Below are positions 52,301-59,300 of a stretch of 64,000 nt of DNA, one piece after another (within the stretch, counting starts at the first letter, position 1; each line of letters starts with the position of its first letter). The notes under the pieces were generated by a model that worked only from the letters and a program-made list of their open reading frames with translations, did not search any database and had not been told where the DNA came from. Source of the DNA: Glandiceps talaboti (lineage: Eukaryota; Hemichordata; Enteropneusta; Spengelidae); assembly GCF_964340395.1 (NCBI RefSeq), contig NC_135568.1, positions 84,501 to 148,500 on the forward strand, read 5' to 3'. The translations under genes were made by a program, and so were the position numbers.

Positions 52301-54057
52301 AACCCCATGACGCAAGAGTGTCAGACTCAGTATGGCATACTCAGGGTATGTCCACAAGAGCTTGCAGTGTTCTCTGCAGTCGTGCTTTGATAAGCGTAGT
52401 GAGTGAAGGTGCAGCAGTTAAACACTGCAATCATGAGTGCAAATACCCCAAGTATGCCACACTGGCTTTCACATCATGGGATTCTGTTATTATTACATAC
52501 ATGTATTTTTATCTAAAATAATTCAAATTCATACTATGCAGTCATTTGATTTGTAAGGACAACTGCCCTCATTTACATATCGTTTGCATGCAGGTATGAA
52601 AGAATGTACAAATACCACTAGTATGTGCACAAACCGGTGCAAGTAATCACTGGAACATATGTAGTGCACAGCCTTTCAAATACCACTAGTATGCATGCAT
52701 ACCAATGCAAGTAATCACTGGTACATATGTAGTGCACAGCCTTTCAAATACCACTAATATGCATGCATACCAATGCAAGTAATCACTGGTACATATGTAG
52801 TGCACAGCCTTTCAAATACCACAAGTATGCATGCATACCAACTCAAGTAATCACTGGAACATATGTAGTGCACAGCCTTTCAAATACCACTAGTATGCAT
52901 GCATACCAATGCAAGTAATCACTGGAACATTTTGATTTACTTTCAGACGATGCAGCAGATATTATTCAAGTTTGAAAACACAACATCAAGTGCAGCCATC
53001 ATGTTATATAGTGTTGATAGAGATGAAGATATAGTGTCATGTATCTGTTACACTAGCAAGGTAGGCTCTAAGTTAAAACATTAGGAATTATTATACCATA
53101 GATATTGGAGAGAGAGGTACAGGAAACTGGCATTTACTTCACGTGAAGTGATGCGGGTTGAAATATAGTATCACTTTTAATCCATAGACATTGTCTATAC
53201 TGTGCAGTATATTCTTGTATAAATAGGGATATAAAAAGAACTTAATTCATTGGTATTTTTACCAGGCCAAGATGAATTTTGTTGAGGAAGGCAAGTGCTG
53301 TCAAACTCATGTATTTTGGAATGTGAATTAAAACTGCTTTTACAGCGGGCAAACCTCAAATTGCACACTGCCAATTACTACTGTACAGGTCAGTGTAAGC
53401 AGTTCACCAACAAATTTTACAGTTTCCCTTAAAAAGGGTTACAAAGTCAAGTAAAATTAAAAAAAAAATTCAAACACTTGGTACATACCATAATAGTATA
53501 TATCTATGCTAGAAAAATGACAATTGTTAAAAAGAAAACTATAATTATGTAAAACTTTTTACCCAATTTTAATGTCATCATCAGAGCATGGGAATGTCAC
53601 ATTCCGAGTTCTGTCATTTCGTCCTTCACAGTGTCAAGGTATTAACATAATAGTTAAATTCCAACCCACATCACTTGTGTGAACAATTGCCTTACTGTGA
53701 TGTTTTGCAGCAGTTTCTTGTCCCACTCTCTTCAACATCTATGATTCCTCCAACAAAGTACATGTAGGCTTTAAAACAGCAGAGAATGTCCATAGCTGAT
53801 ATTTCAAACTGTTTTATTCTCATAAACTGTGCTTAATCTCTCTTTATGTCCAATTTTTGTTTTGTTTGCTTACTGTTTAGGAAGCAATCAGTAGAGGTTT
53901 GAAAGCTGGAGAATGGATAGATCATATAAATAATGTGGTAGATGGAAAGTCTGGTGGACAGGATGATGTAGGAAGATTACAAGCCAAGATTATCAGTCCT
54001 GATAACATTATGAAAGTGAAAGACTTAGCTGAAAAATATGCCAACAGTAAACTTTGA
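28085..54057 (+). CDS. AARS2: Mitochondrial alanyl-tRNA synthetase, complete, 19 exons
   Basis: The enzyme charges mitochondrial tRNA-Ala with alanine and hydrolyses mischarged product. Nineteen exons give about 1052 aa (human is about 985). Order: Arg-rich presequence (1-60), class II catalytic core with [19 protein letters not shown] and [15 protein letters not shown] (exons 1-2), ENFWEMG and the GMGLERL motif 3 (exons 4-5), tRNA-recognition helices (exons 6-9), editing domain with zinc-type HTATH (H660, H664) and CGGTH (C779, H783), a Lys-rich coiled coil (exon 15), and a C-Ala-like domain that keeps GKSGGQDD, which human AARS2 has lost in part. Similarity to human AARS2 is extensive ([20 protein letters not shown]), which favours AARS2 over cytosolic AARS1. 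Phases agree at every junction except the exon 16 donor. The start at 28085 is preferred over in-frame ATG 27980 because it opens a classic basic presequence. Confidence 0.93.
28525..28713 (+). CDS. AARS2: AARS2 exon 2
   Basis: Residues 106-168: [26 protein letters not shown] and [18 protein letters not shown], covering motif 2 and the ATP/alanine pocket. The acceptor is TTTTTTCAG and the donor AAG|GTAGGT. Confidence 0.93.
28775..28905 (+). repeat. Dispersed repeat shared with 62940-63065
   Basis: GGCTGGACAAACACGAGAAA, AAGACCGAGG, GGGTATTTAAGTGAT and TTTTTTCTTGGCCT recur in the same order at 62970-63058. Non-coding; in AARS2 intron 2. Confidence 0.5.
28990..29007 (+). repeat. Poly-G run
   Basis: About 18 consecutive G in AARS2 intron 2; a poly-C run of 14-15 lies at 8942. 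Such runs are error-prone in assembly. Confidence 0.9.
29375..29520 (+). CDS. AARS2: AARS2 exon 3
   Basis: Encodes [15 protein letters not shown] through NIWRNMG in the catalytic domain. The acceptor is TTTTGTTGAAG and the donor GGG|GTAAGA, phase 2. Confidence 0.93.
29680..29871 (+). CDS. AARS2: AARS2 exon 4
   Basis: Encodes [31 protein letters not shown] and [11 protein letters not shown]. It lies in the catalytic core. The donor is CAG|GTAAGT, phase 2. Its 3' half is copied, degraded, just downstream in the intron. Confidence 0.93.
29940..31205 (+). repeat. 48-bp minisatellite, about 26 copies, AARS2 intron 4 (SINE-derived)
   Basis: Unit CACTGGACTTCTATTTGACT + CTATAGAACAACACTGAGGG + TCACCCCT. 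The unit resembles SINE family 2 (AACACTGA ... CCCTCACTGTACTTCT), and a SINE-like tail (ATATTTATCCAGAATATAC) follows the last copy. Because 48 is divisible by three, long open frames arise on the minus strand. Confidence 0.92.
31256..31296 (+). repeat. (ATTT)n microsatellite before AARS2 exon 5
   Basis: About nine TTTA units end 12 nt before the acceptor AG. Confidence 0.9.
31308..31452 (+). CDS. AARS2: AARS2 exon 5
   Basis: Encodes [24 protein letters not shown] and on to AIQK. Motif 3 is GMGLERL with its ATP-binding Arg. The acceptor CAATCAG directly follows an ATTT microsatellite. Confidence 0.93.
31580..31830 (+). mobile_element. tRNA-derived SINE, family 2, diverged copy
   Basis: GTCAGTGGCTGAAAAATAAACC, TTGGGATTCAAACAGC, GTGTCATTCAGTTGGACTC and ATCCAGTATGAATAAAGG align with the 37.7-kb copy. 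In AARS2 intron 5. Confidence 0.6.
31951..34572 (+). repeat. 30-bp minisatellite, about 87 copies, AARS2 intron 5
   Basis: Unit ACAGTACACTATGTATAGAC + CAAAGTTAAC, with TATAAT/TACAAT and GTGAAC/GTTAAC variants. In-phase unit length keeps a 594-codon artefactual frame open on the minus strand. Confidence 0.95.
34791..34936 (+). CDS. AARS2: AARS2 exon 6
   Basis: Encodes [33 protein letters not shown] and PGYNKQ. It starts the helical tRNA-recognition part. A second, diverged acceptor with similar exon start lies about 70 nt upstream. Confidence 0.93.
34985..35590 (+). repeat. 37-bp minisatellite, about 15 copies, AARS2 intron 6
   Basis: Unit GAGGCAAAAGAAAAGACATC + CCATAATTACCTCTACA, with a 9-nt longer form. 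Confidence 0.93.
35826..35934 (+). CDS. AARS2: AARS2 exon 7
   Basis: Encodes [18 protein letters not shown] and [13 protein letters not shown], near-identical to human AARS2. The donor CTG|GTAAGT and 72 exon bases are repeated seven times in the intron. Only the first donor keeps the frame open. Confidence 0.93.
35935..36473 (+). repeat. AARS2: 77-bp array copying AARS2 exon 7 end and donor, 7 copies
   Basis: Each unit runs GTAAGTATGCTATTGAAATA to GTTGTTGACAGTCTG and is followed by GTAAG. Duplicate donors lie at 36012, 36089, 36166, 36243, 36320 and 36397; the one at 36474 is degenerate (CAGGTAATGA). Confidence 0.95.
36532..36679 (+). CDS. AARS2: AARS2 exon 8
   Basis: Encodes [18 protein letters not shown] through LREPILP. 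The acceptor is TACTGCAG and the donor CCAG|GTGTGT, phase 1. Confidence 0.92.
36865..37550 (+). repeat. 49-bp minisatellite, about 14 copies, AARS2 intron 8
   Basis: Unit GGTTGAGTTGTGGGTCAAAG + ACACCACTGAATGGCATGTT + GTATGTACA. Very homogeneous. Confidence 0.93.
37730..37935 (+). mobile_element. tRNA-derived SINE, family 2
   Basis: A-box TGGCTGATTGGTTAAACC and a near-perfect B-box GGGGTTCGAAC, 33 nt apart, then body CTCTACCAAACAGCGCAGG, CCTCACTGTACTTC and tail ATATCCAGTATAG with GATTATTATTG. Typical tRNA-head SINE; inside AARS2 intron 8. Confidence 0.7.
38118..38245 (+). CDS. AARS2: AARS2 exon 9
   Basis: Encodes [20 protein letters not shown] and EVEKEKSYQ. The MHDGFGFP motif is typical of the family. 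The donor is CAG|GTAAAA. Confidence 0.92.
38372..38552 (+). repeat. 43-bp tandem repeat, 4 copies, AARS2 intron 9
   Basis: GATAGCAAGTTTTCTCACGT + ACCCACACTCAACCTCATGC. Confidence 0.9.
38925..39200 (+). repeat. ~65-bp tandem repeat, 4 copies, AARS2 intron 9
   Basis: CTGGTAAAATGACTGGGGTA, GTAGATTTTACCTACTTAC and CCTTTAACAAAAACACTGG recur. Confidence 0.85.
39815..39990 (+). repeat. ~80-bp tandem repeat, 2.3 copies, AARS2 intron 9
   Basis: GTGTGGGGGTGG, TCTTTGAACAAAGAAGACTT and AATGTAAATGTGTG recur. Confidence 0.75.
40012..40372 (+). repeat. 28-bp minisatellite, about 13 copies, ending at the acceptor of AARS2 exon 10
   Basis: Unit CTAAGACTTGTTATTATTTA + CTTTCCTG. Pyrimidine-rich; it runs to within about 6 nt of the acceptor (TCATCAG). 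Confidence 0.93.
40378..40519 (+). CDS. AARS2: AARS2 exon 10
   Basis: Encodes [20 protein letters not shown] and [19 protein letters not shown], matching human PPTDDSPKYNY. The exon is flanked on both sides by tandem arrays. Confidence 0.9.
40545..40740 (+). repeat. ~37-bp tandem repeat, 5 copies, after AARS2 exon 10
   Basis: AATACAACCAGTAACACCCA + AGTAAAGTGTTT. Begins about 25 nt after the donor. Confidence 0.9.
41411..41448. repeat. Short perfect hairpin in AARS2 intron 10
   Basis: CATCCATTATTTTG and CAAAATAATGGATG pair perfectly over 14 bp around a 9-nt loop (TCCTTGGTG). Confidence 0.7.
41931..42100 (+). CDS. AARS2: AARS2 exon 11
   Basis: Encodes [14 protein letters not shown], then [16 protein letters not shown]: the start of the editing domain (FYAEQGGQ motif). 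The acceptor is TTTCTTCTAG and the donor AGG|GTAAGT. Decayed copies of its 3' end follow. Confidence 0.92.
42101..42235 (+). repeat. AARS2: Decayed copies (3) of AARS2 exon 11 end and donor
   Basis: CTATGGGATGATGG, TTTCACTAAAGCTAGGGACA and two more degraded versions follow the true donor. Donor equivalents are GTTAAAG (lost), GCGTAAAT and AGGTAATA. Confidence 0.85.
42597..42716 (+). CDS. AARS2: AARS2 exon 12
   Basis: Encodes [20 protein letters not shown] through RMKLFIDE, a beta-barrel part of the editing domain. Exactly 40 codons, phase 0 on both sides. Confidence 0.92.
42790..42880 (+). mobile_element. Fragment of SINE family 1
   Basis: GTCAACTTAGGATTGCAAGG and TTTGTTTCTGAATCC align loosely with the head of the 47.5-kb copy. 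Short and diverged. Confidence 0.35.
42983..43274. mobile_element. Foldback element, ~120-bp arms, in AARS2 intron 12
   Basis: Left arm GGAACCTG, GAAAGTAAACAA, AATAACACTTGGCACAGCAT, GAGACTTGTATTACA pairs with right arm TGTAATACAAGTCTC, ATGCTGAGTCAAGTGTTATT, TTGTTTACTTTC, GGTTCC. The loop is about 45 nt. It lies just before the large 31-bp array. Confidence 0.65.
43325..46615 (+). repeat. 31-bp minisatellite, about 105 copies, AARS2 intron 12
   Basis: Unit CAGTGTATACATCACAATGT + ACAGACTAGTA. The largest array in the window (3.3 kb), with blocks of longer-period duplication towards the end (45.9-46.6 kb). Confidence 0.95.
46966..47253 (+). repeat. Dispersed ~100-bp duplication
   Basis: CAAAAATGC, ATGAATTATTCATAGAAATG and GGTGGGTTAGAACAG at 46970-47062 recur at 47158-47252 with changes. 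Separated by about 85 bp. Confidence 0.65.
47545..47895 (+). mobile_element. tRNA-derived SINE, family 1, abutting AARS2 exon 13
   Basis: A-box GGTCGAATGGTTAGA, B-box region TAAGTTCAAGC, body with TTTGTTTCTGAATGG and TGTATAATTGGGGAC, and tail TTTATAAATGTGTATCATTG followed by TTATTAT. It ends about 6 nt before the acceptor AG of exon 13. Confidence 0.65.
47902..48042 (+). CDS. AARS2: AARS2 exon 13
   Basis: Encodes [18 protein letters not shown] and [16 protein letters not shown] supplies the HxxxH half of the editing-site metal motif. The intron before it is about 5.2 kb, mostly one 31-bp array, and ends in a SINE tail. Confidence 0.93.
48420..49150 (+). repeat. 151-bp tandem repeat, 4.6 copies, AARS2 intron 13
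   Basis: CCATAACTCAGACATGCTTG starts at 48447, 48597, 48748, 48899 and 49050. Each unit contains the perfect palindrome ATGGCTGCCTGGCAGCCAT (or GCCGCC variant). Confidence 0.93.
49317..49405 (+). repeat. ~38-bp repeat running into the AARS2 exon 14 acceptor
   Basis: TTGTTGATATCTTGAATTAG + AACCTCCTAAGTATG, 2.4 copies; another copy is at 48377-48416 on the far side of the 151-bp array. Confidence 0.8.
49409..49662 (+). CDS. AARS2: AARS2 exon 14
   Basis: Encodes [20 protein letters not shown] through VELCGGT. It includes [14 protein letters not shown] and the Cys of CxxxH. The acceptor TTATTTCAG follows a short tandem repeat. Confidence 0.92.
50135..50935 (+). repeat. 42-bp minisatellite, about 19 copies, AARS2 intron 14
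   Basis: Unit TAGTTGATACAAAAGTAACT + ACCAACTGAAATATCATAGA + TG. The in-phase unit gives two long artefactual minus-strand frames. Confidence 0.95.
51283..51400 (+). repeat. 31-bp tandem repeat, 4 copies, AARS2 intron 14
   Basis: ATTTATCATGTGCCATATGC + ATGATCAATAC. Confidence 0.9.
51534..51888 (+). CDS. AARS2: AARS2 exon 15
   Basis: Encodes [19 protein letters not shown] and RITAITG, then a long coiled coil ending [12 protein letters not shown]. The first His completes CGGTH. This ends the editing domain and begins the linker to C-Ala. Confidence 0.92.
52050..52131 (+). CDS. AARS2: AARS2 exon 16 (frame problem at its donor)
   Basis: Encodes [17 protein letters not shown] and EPEALL. The only good donor is CTGG|GTAAGA, which makes the exon 82 nt, one more than the frame needs. 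See the findings. Confidence 0.75.
52163..52249 (+). CDS. AARS2: AARS2 exon 17
   Basis: The reading frame that joins exon 18 gives [20 protein letters not shown] and EIDAGSNLK, exactly 29 codons in phase 0, comparable to human KGPLIVDTVSAESL. The acceptor is ATATTTTATAG. An alternative acceptor at 52187 would absorb the extra exon 16 base. Confidence 0.78.
52600..52930 (+). repeat. 68-bp tandem repeat, 4.7 copies, ending at AARS2 exon 18 acceptor
   Basis: CTTTCAAATACCACTAGTAT, GCATGCATACCAATGCAAGT and AATCACTGGAACATATGTAG. The last partial copy ends 16 nt before exon 18. Confidence 0.92.
52947..53060 (+). CDS. AARS2: AARS2 exon 18
   Basis: Encodes [20 protein letters not shown] and [10 protein letters not shown], 38 codons in phase 0. 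It forms part of the C-terminal C-Ala-like domain. The acceptor is TTTACTTTCAG. Confidence 0.88.
53138..53685. mobile_element. Possible terminal-inverted-repeat element in AARS2 intron 18
   Basis: GTGAAGTGATGCGGGTTGAA near 53143 pairs loosely with TTCCAACCCACATCACTTGT near 53658. Arms are about 30 nt. No target duplication identified. Confidence 0.3.
53881..54057 (+). CDS. AARS2: AARS2 exon 19 (C-terminus and stop)
   Basis: Encodes [16 protein letters not shown], the Gly-rich [15 protein letters not shown] and EKYANSKL, then TGA. The Gly-rich motif resembles bacterial AlaRS C-Ala. Confidence 0.93.
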   Translation, partial: EAISRGLKAGEWIDHINNVVDGKSGGQDDVGRLQAKIISPDNIMKVKDLAEKYANSKL

Positions 54058-54090
54058 TGTTTACAAAATATGCCAACAGTGAACTTTGAT
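54058..54090 (+). repeat. AARS2: Duplicate of the AARS2 stop-codon region in the 3' UTR
   Basis: AAATATGCCAACAGTGAACT + TTGATG repeats the last seven codons and stop, immediately after the real stop, with one change (GTAAAC to GTGAAC). Confidence 0.9.
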
Positions 54091-54189
54091 GGCTACCTGC
54101 CTCATTGTATATCTTTTATTTACATCTCTAGTGTGACCTTGATTAAACCATGATCATGCAGCCTGCATGCAAAATGAAAATGAAGTATT

Positions 54190-54440
54190 TTTTAATGTGC
54201 AAATGATCACAAGTGAGATATGAATAAGCCAAGTGATCAAAAGTGTATGTGAATATGCAAATGATCCTAAGTGCTACGGTATGTGCACATGCAATTGGTC
54301 ATACATGATATATGGATATGCAAATGGTACAAGTGAGATGTGAATATGCAAATGATCAAAAGTGCTATGTGCATATGCAGTTGGTCATAATTGATTTATG
54401 AATATGCAAATGATCACAAGTACATTTGTATAGTCAAATG
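54190..54440 (+). repeat. Irregular repeat of ATATGCAAATGATC motifs
   Basis: GAATATGCAAATGATC recurs about six times with variable spacers, in the AARS2 3' UTR. The core ATGCAAAT is an octamer-like motif. Confidence 0.7.
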
Positions 54441-54519
54441 ATTACAAGTGACTTATAATCTGTACATAGGCATGAGTGACTGTTTTTGTGATATACTAGA
54501 TATTAAGGGGAGTAGGTCT

Positions 54520-54665
54520 ATATGGTTTGAGTAGGCTGTAGGTATAGCACCATCATGCTGTTCATACCAGATACTTACGGTACATCTAAGATTTATGTCT
54601 AAGGGTTGAGTAGGCTGTAGGTTGTATAGCACCATCATGCTGTTCATACCAGATACTTGCATCTA
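54520..54665 (+). repeat. ~80-bp duplication in AARS2 3' UTR
   Basis: GAGTAGGCTGTAGGT and CACCATCATGCTGTTCATAC occur twice. Confidence 0.85.
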
Positions 54666-54699
54666 AGGTTTATGTTTAAGGTTTACTATTGTATTTAAA

Positions 54700-54705
54700 A
54701 ATAAA
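54700..54705 (+). terminator. AARS2 poly(A) signal
   Basis: AATAAA lies about 640 nt after the stop and is followed within 40 nt by a T/GT-rich stretch. No other AATAAA was noticed earlier in the 3' UTR. Confidence 0.55.
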
Positions 54706-55224
54706 GTTAATTTTAAAAGGGTTTGTTGAATTTGTTTTGTTCTGAGTATTGTATATTATCCCAACTAACTTTCTCTCTCAGTTTCCAGACAGTGTTTTCA
54801 TATTGGAGCAAAGCTATTTGTGAGTTCTAATTGTTTCTTTTAGAGTATTTTGTTATGATGCTGTGCCATTCCATTTATATTACAAGTAAGGGTAGTGTGA
54901 CTCTGTCCTTCAACACAAATAATTAGGGTTTCAAGTAGTTTTCAGAAGCCAGACCATTGATTATTTGTCTGCTTGGGCAAACTAGCAGCACATGTTGCAC
55001 TGTTACTGCCTAAAGGCCTGTGATTTAATGACAATGGTACCTACTGGCATTTATACATATACACATTTTAGTATAGGTGAAATACATGTAGTGTAATTAT
55101 AGCCAGCTGTTGAAGTGTTGATGATGTAAAGTTACTATTAACCTACAATTAGTGTATTTAGCAAACATATATAGAAGCATAGATGCTGGTAGTCTCTGCA
55201 ACAAGTGTGTATATATGATCCAAG

Positions 55225-55985
55225 GGTACACTAGCCTGTTTACAGCACTGTTGAGATACATCGTAAGCTGGTCGTACCTCCCTAACCCTATAGCCTGTTT
55301 ACAGCACTGTTGAGATACATCAGTAGATGGTTGTACCTCCTAGCCCTATAGTCTGTTTACTGCACTGTTGAGATACATCGTAAGCTGGTCGTACCTCCCT
55401 AACCCTATAGCCTGTTTACAGCACTGTTGAGATACATCAGTAGATGGTTGTACCTCCTAGCCCTATAGTCTGTTTACTGCACTGTTGAGATACATCATTA
55501 GCTGGTTGTACCTCCTAGCCCTATAGTCTGTTTACAGCACTGTTGAGATACATCATTAGCTGGTCATACCTCCCTAGCCCTATAGCCTGTTTACTGCACT
55601 GTTGAGATACATCATTAGCTGGTCATACCTCCCTAGCCCTATAGCCTGTTTACTGCACTGTTGAGATACATCAGTAGCTGGTCATACCTCCCTAGCCCTA
55701 TAGCCTGTTTATTGCACTGTTGAGATACATCAGTAGCTGGTCATACCTCCCTAGCCCTATAGCCTGTTTACTGCACTGTTGAGATACATCATTAGCTGGT
55801 TGTACCTCCTAGCCCTATAGCCTGTTTACTGCACTGTTGAGATACATCAGTAGATGGTCATACCTCCCTAGCCCTATAGCCTGTTTACTGCACTGTTGAG
55901 ATACATCATTAGATGGTCATACCTCCCTAGCCCTATAGCCTGTTTACTGCACTGTTAAGATACATCATTAGCTGGTTGTACCTTC
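55225..55985 (+). repeat. 60-bp minisatellite, about 13 copies
   Basis: Unit TAGCCTGTTTACTGCACTGT + TGAGATACATCATTAGCTGG + TCATACCTCCCTAGCCCTA. Intergenic, downstream of AARS2. Confidence 0.95.
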
Positions 55986-56949
55986 TAGCTCTCCTCTTCT
56001 CTGCATGTCTTGATTACATTGTCAAAACTGATAATAATAATTTGAAACAAGTTTGCACAATAGCCTCTTTGATGACAGCAGGCAGTCCCTTCAACCATGA
56101 CAACTAGTCAGACTATTATTACTCATGAGCAAATTATGCAAATATACATGCATCATCATGCACATATAGTGGACATTATAATTTACATGTTATTTACAGA
56201 TGATAAGGCCTAAAATATAATTGTTTGGTATCAGTTACCTGACCCCCACCTAGTTTTTCACTGCTGACCCTAATTGGTTTTTTTACATATTGAAGAAAAA
56301 AATAAATAAGACTGCAAAAATTGTGGTCTACCAAGAAATAGTGGATGTGGAAACTGACTTAAAAAGACAATATAAAACTGTTCTTCCAGTCTGTAATGGC
56401 TGTACATCAACACAGAGACCATATGAAAAACAACGGAAAATATAACTACCTGAACTAGACACTCACAGTGTCAGAAGAAAAAAAAATATCTACTTACCCT
56501 TAGCTACCTATTCTAAAATTGAGCATAATCGGAAGCACACAAGTTTATTCTTTAGGTCTTATGTAAATTTAACAATATCTCTGATGACAACATTTGGGTG
56601 TGTGGCTACATTAACCATTTGAAAACGTAGTCGAAAACAAGGGGAGATTATGAGGGCTAATGAATGTATCTCGACAGTGTTGTGTTGTAAACAGGCTATG
56701 GGCACACTGTGACTTATATGAAGGTGGAGTCTTTGTTATTATCAAAATGAGGTCAGCTGAATTCACTCGATGATTATCAAAATGAAACTCTGATATTCTT
56801 GACATGTTTTGTTTATACTAACTTCAGCTTAACAATTGTTAGTCGTGGTCATTCCAAACATCATCTTGATGTCCACCTTGATCTCTGGGATCTGTATTTT
56901 TTGCAGGACACATTTGAATTGAAATATTTTACTTTTATTTCATTTTAGA

Positions 56950-57345
56950 TCGTGGAATTTAATTTGACGACAGCCAATGATCTTCTTTGCTGTGTTTACA
57001 ATTCAACAGAGTTTACTCCTGTTTTTAACTGTGAGGTTACCATACCAAAGGATTATATTGAAAGCCAAAACACTTTCACTTGATCTGTACACCAATTGCA
57101 GCACATTCTAACATCAAATGACTTTAATTTCCTAAGGAGATAGTCTCTGTTGAGCCTTTTTCATGATGTAGTCTGTCTTTTCAGCTAAGGAGAGCTTGCC
57201 ATTTTGAATTGACCCAAGGTATTTGAAACTAGTAACAACTTCGACAGAGTTGCCATTCATTGATACAGGTGTAAAATGATCAGTTACTTTGTGTCCTACA
57301 ACTTCTCCATTTCTTTTTGCATGTAGAATCAGATCCAGTGTAGTT
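56950..57345 (-). pseudogene. Decayed LINE reverse-transcriptase fragment
   Basis: Reading the minus strand from 57345 gives DLILHAKRNGEV, VSMNGNSVEVVTSFKYLGSI and KTDYIMKKAQQRLS, then stops and frame changes, with SVLAFNI and LWYGNL further on. This order is typical of the thumb region of CR1/L2/RTE-like reverse transcriptases. It is interrupted and non-functional. Confidence 0.7.
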
Positions 57346-57975
57346 AACTGTGCCTCCTACCACTGCTACTGGGTTGGAACACATCAAGTTTAGGTTAGCT
57401 GTGTACCTCCTACCACTACTACTGGGTTGGAACCCATCAAGTGTAGGTTAGCTCTGTGCCTCCTACCACTGCAGTACTGGTTTGGAACCCATCAAGTGTA
57501 GGTTAGCTGAGTGCCTCCTTCCACTACTACTGGGTTGGAACCCATCAAGTGTAGGATAGCTGTGTGCCTCCTACCACTATTACTGGGTTGGAACACATCA
57601 AGTGTAGGTTAGCTGTGTACCTCCTACCACTGCAGTACTGGGTTGGAACCCATCAAGTGTAGGTTAGCTGAGTGCCTCCTACCACTACTACTGAGTTGGA
57701 ACTCAAGTGTAGATTAGCTGTGTACCTCCTACCACTACTACTGGGTTGGAACCCATCAAGTGTAGTTAACTGTGTGCCTCCTACCACTACTACTGGGTTG
57801 GAACACATCAAGTGTAGATTAGCTGTGTACCTCCTACCACTGCAGTACTGGGTTGGAACCCATCAAGTGTAGGTTAGCTGAGTGCCTCCTACCACTATTA
57901 CTGGGTTGGAACACATCAAGTGTAGGTTAGCTGTGTACCTCCTACCACTGCAGTACTGGGTTGGAACTCATCTAG
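57345..57975 (+). repeat. ~53-bp minisatellite, about 12 copies
   Basis: TACCTCCTACCACTACTACT + GGGTTGGAACCCATCAAGTG + TAGGTTAGCTGTG. It directly abuts the LINE fragment. Confidence 0.95.
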
Positions 57976-57989
57976 AGTGTGGATGTGAT

Positions 57990-58640
57990 GAAAAATTAAT
58001 CAGTCTGTATGTATGCAGGGTGATGATCAGTCTGTCCCAACTGAACAATGGTTTTCTCTAAGTACACAGGTTTGTTCCTGCTTTCACACAAGGGTGCTGT
58101 TCAGTGGTAGTCTAGTCCCTATACAATATTGTTAAGATTTACACCTCCACTCATGTATAGTCAAACTTGTTACTCTAGAAGTCCTGAGGTGCATGAGATG
58201 CAATTGAAAATTCATCCACAACCACCCACACAGTTATCACTGGCCAGGTCTGGTAGGGGTGTGCAGCCAATGCTGTCAATCCTAGACCTCAATTTAGACC
58301 CATTTTGACCAAAAGCCAATATCCCATTTCAGACCATTCAATTTTTAGAAGACCCTATTTTAGACCAAAATACTAGTACATAATCACTGATATGAAAATG
58401 TCAACTTACGAATTAGCTGGGGAAATTCCCAGAAATTCCGAACTAGTTGAGAATTTAGTATGTGGTTCCTTCCAAGACCCCATTTTGACCAAACAAAATC
58501 AAAAATTGTGTAAAGTGGACCCCATTTTAGACTCCTTATCACTAAAAATACAGTACACATATTAGACCAAAGGGTGGCATATACACGTATACCCAATAGA
58601 CGAGAGTAACACCAACCAACGCCAACCATGTTCACAATAT
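57990..58640. other. Repetitive-looking sequence with CCCATTTTAGAC motifs
   Basis: TAGACCCATTTTGACC, GACCCCATTTTGACCAAAC and GGACCCCATTTTAGAC recur irregularly. Probably an old dispersed repeat; no coding sense. Confidence 0.35.
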
Positions 58641-58664
58641 CTCTGATTACTGAGGACCATATAG

Positions 58665-58670
58665 TTTATT
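58665..58670 (-). terminator. Poly(A) signal after terminal exon B
   Basis: AATAAA on the minus strand about 475 nt after the HDEL stop. A second copy lies about 20 nt closer to the exon. Confidence 0.4.
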
Positions 58671-59144
58671 ATTAATTGTACCTTTCAGTTTATTATGTGT
58701 TAGCAATCATAGCACATCTAATACTGCAGTATTGCATTGAAAATATTTTTTATCGAAATACAAAATAATATGGCTGGAAATGCTGAAATTTGGAACCTGA
58801 GCGAAGATTTGTATTTATAAACAATGATAATAGTAAATGTAAAATTATTCTTCAGAAATCATTACTTTGATAAATGAAAACTAAAAAAAAACATGTGAAT
58901 AAAATAATGCTCCTGATATGAAAAATAGCAACATTTTGGATGCACTGCAACTTCATGTTACCATACAAAAAAGGTATCAATTCTTATTTGTATGAACACA
59001 TGAAAACAGAGAGAAATAAGTTTATGAAAGGATCTGTTTGTCTGAGTTTTCAACAGTTTATCAGCACAGACAGGTAGTCAAGCTGTGTGTACTTTGGCAA
59101 TTGATGTGAGATAAACACAAAGATGAAAGTTCAAAGGAGAAAGG

Positions 59145-59300
59145 TCAAAGTTCATCGTGCTTAGGTCCATCAAATTCATCATGTGAAATGAGTCCATCAG
59201 CATCATCATCTTCTTGTTCAAATATAGTGTCAATTGCATCAGCTATAGTTTCACCCGCTTTGAGACCACCAAGACCACTCTCTTGGAAAAAATCAGCCAT
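59145..59300 (-). CDS. FKBP-like gene, alternative terminal exon B (EF-hand 2, HDEL)
   Basis: Fifty-two codons, MADFFQESGLGGLKAGETIA and on to GPKHDEL and TGA. EF loop 2 is DDDADGLISHDE. The acceptor TTTTGTTTCCAG is strong. AATAAA copies on this strand lie near 58690 and at 58670-58665. Confidence 0.8.
   Translation of the reverse strand: MADFFQESGLGGLKAGETIADAIDTIFEQEDDDADGLISHDEFDGPKHDEL

Noticed and set aside
58384-58635. 83-codon minus-strand frame
   Set aside because: Covers irregular CCCATTTTAGAC repeats; no domain or splice context.
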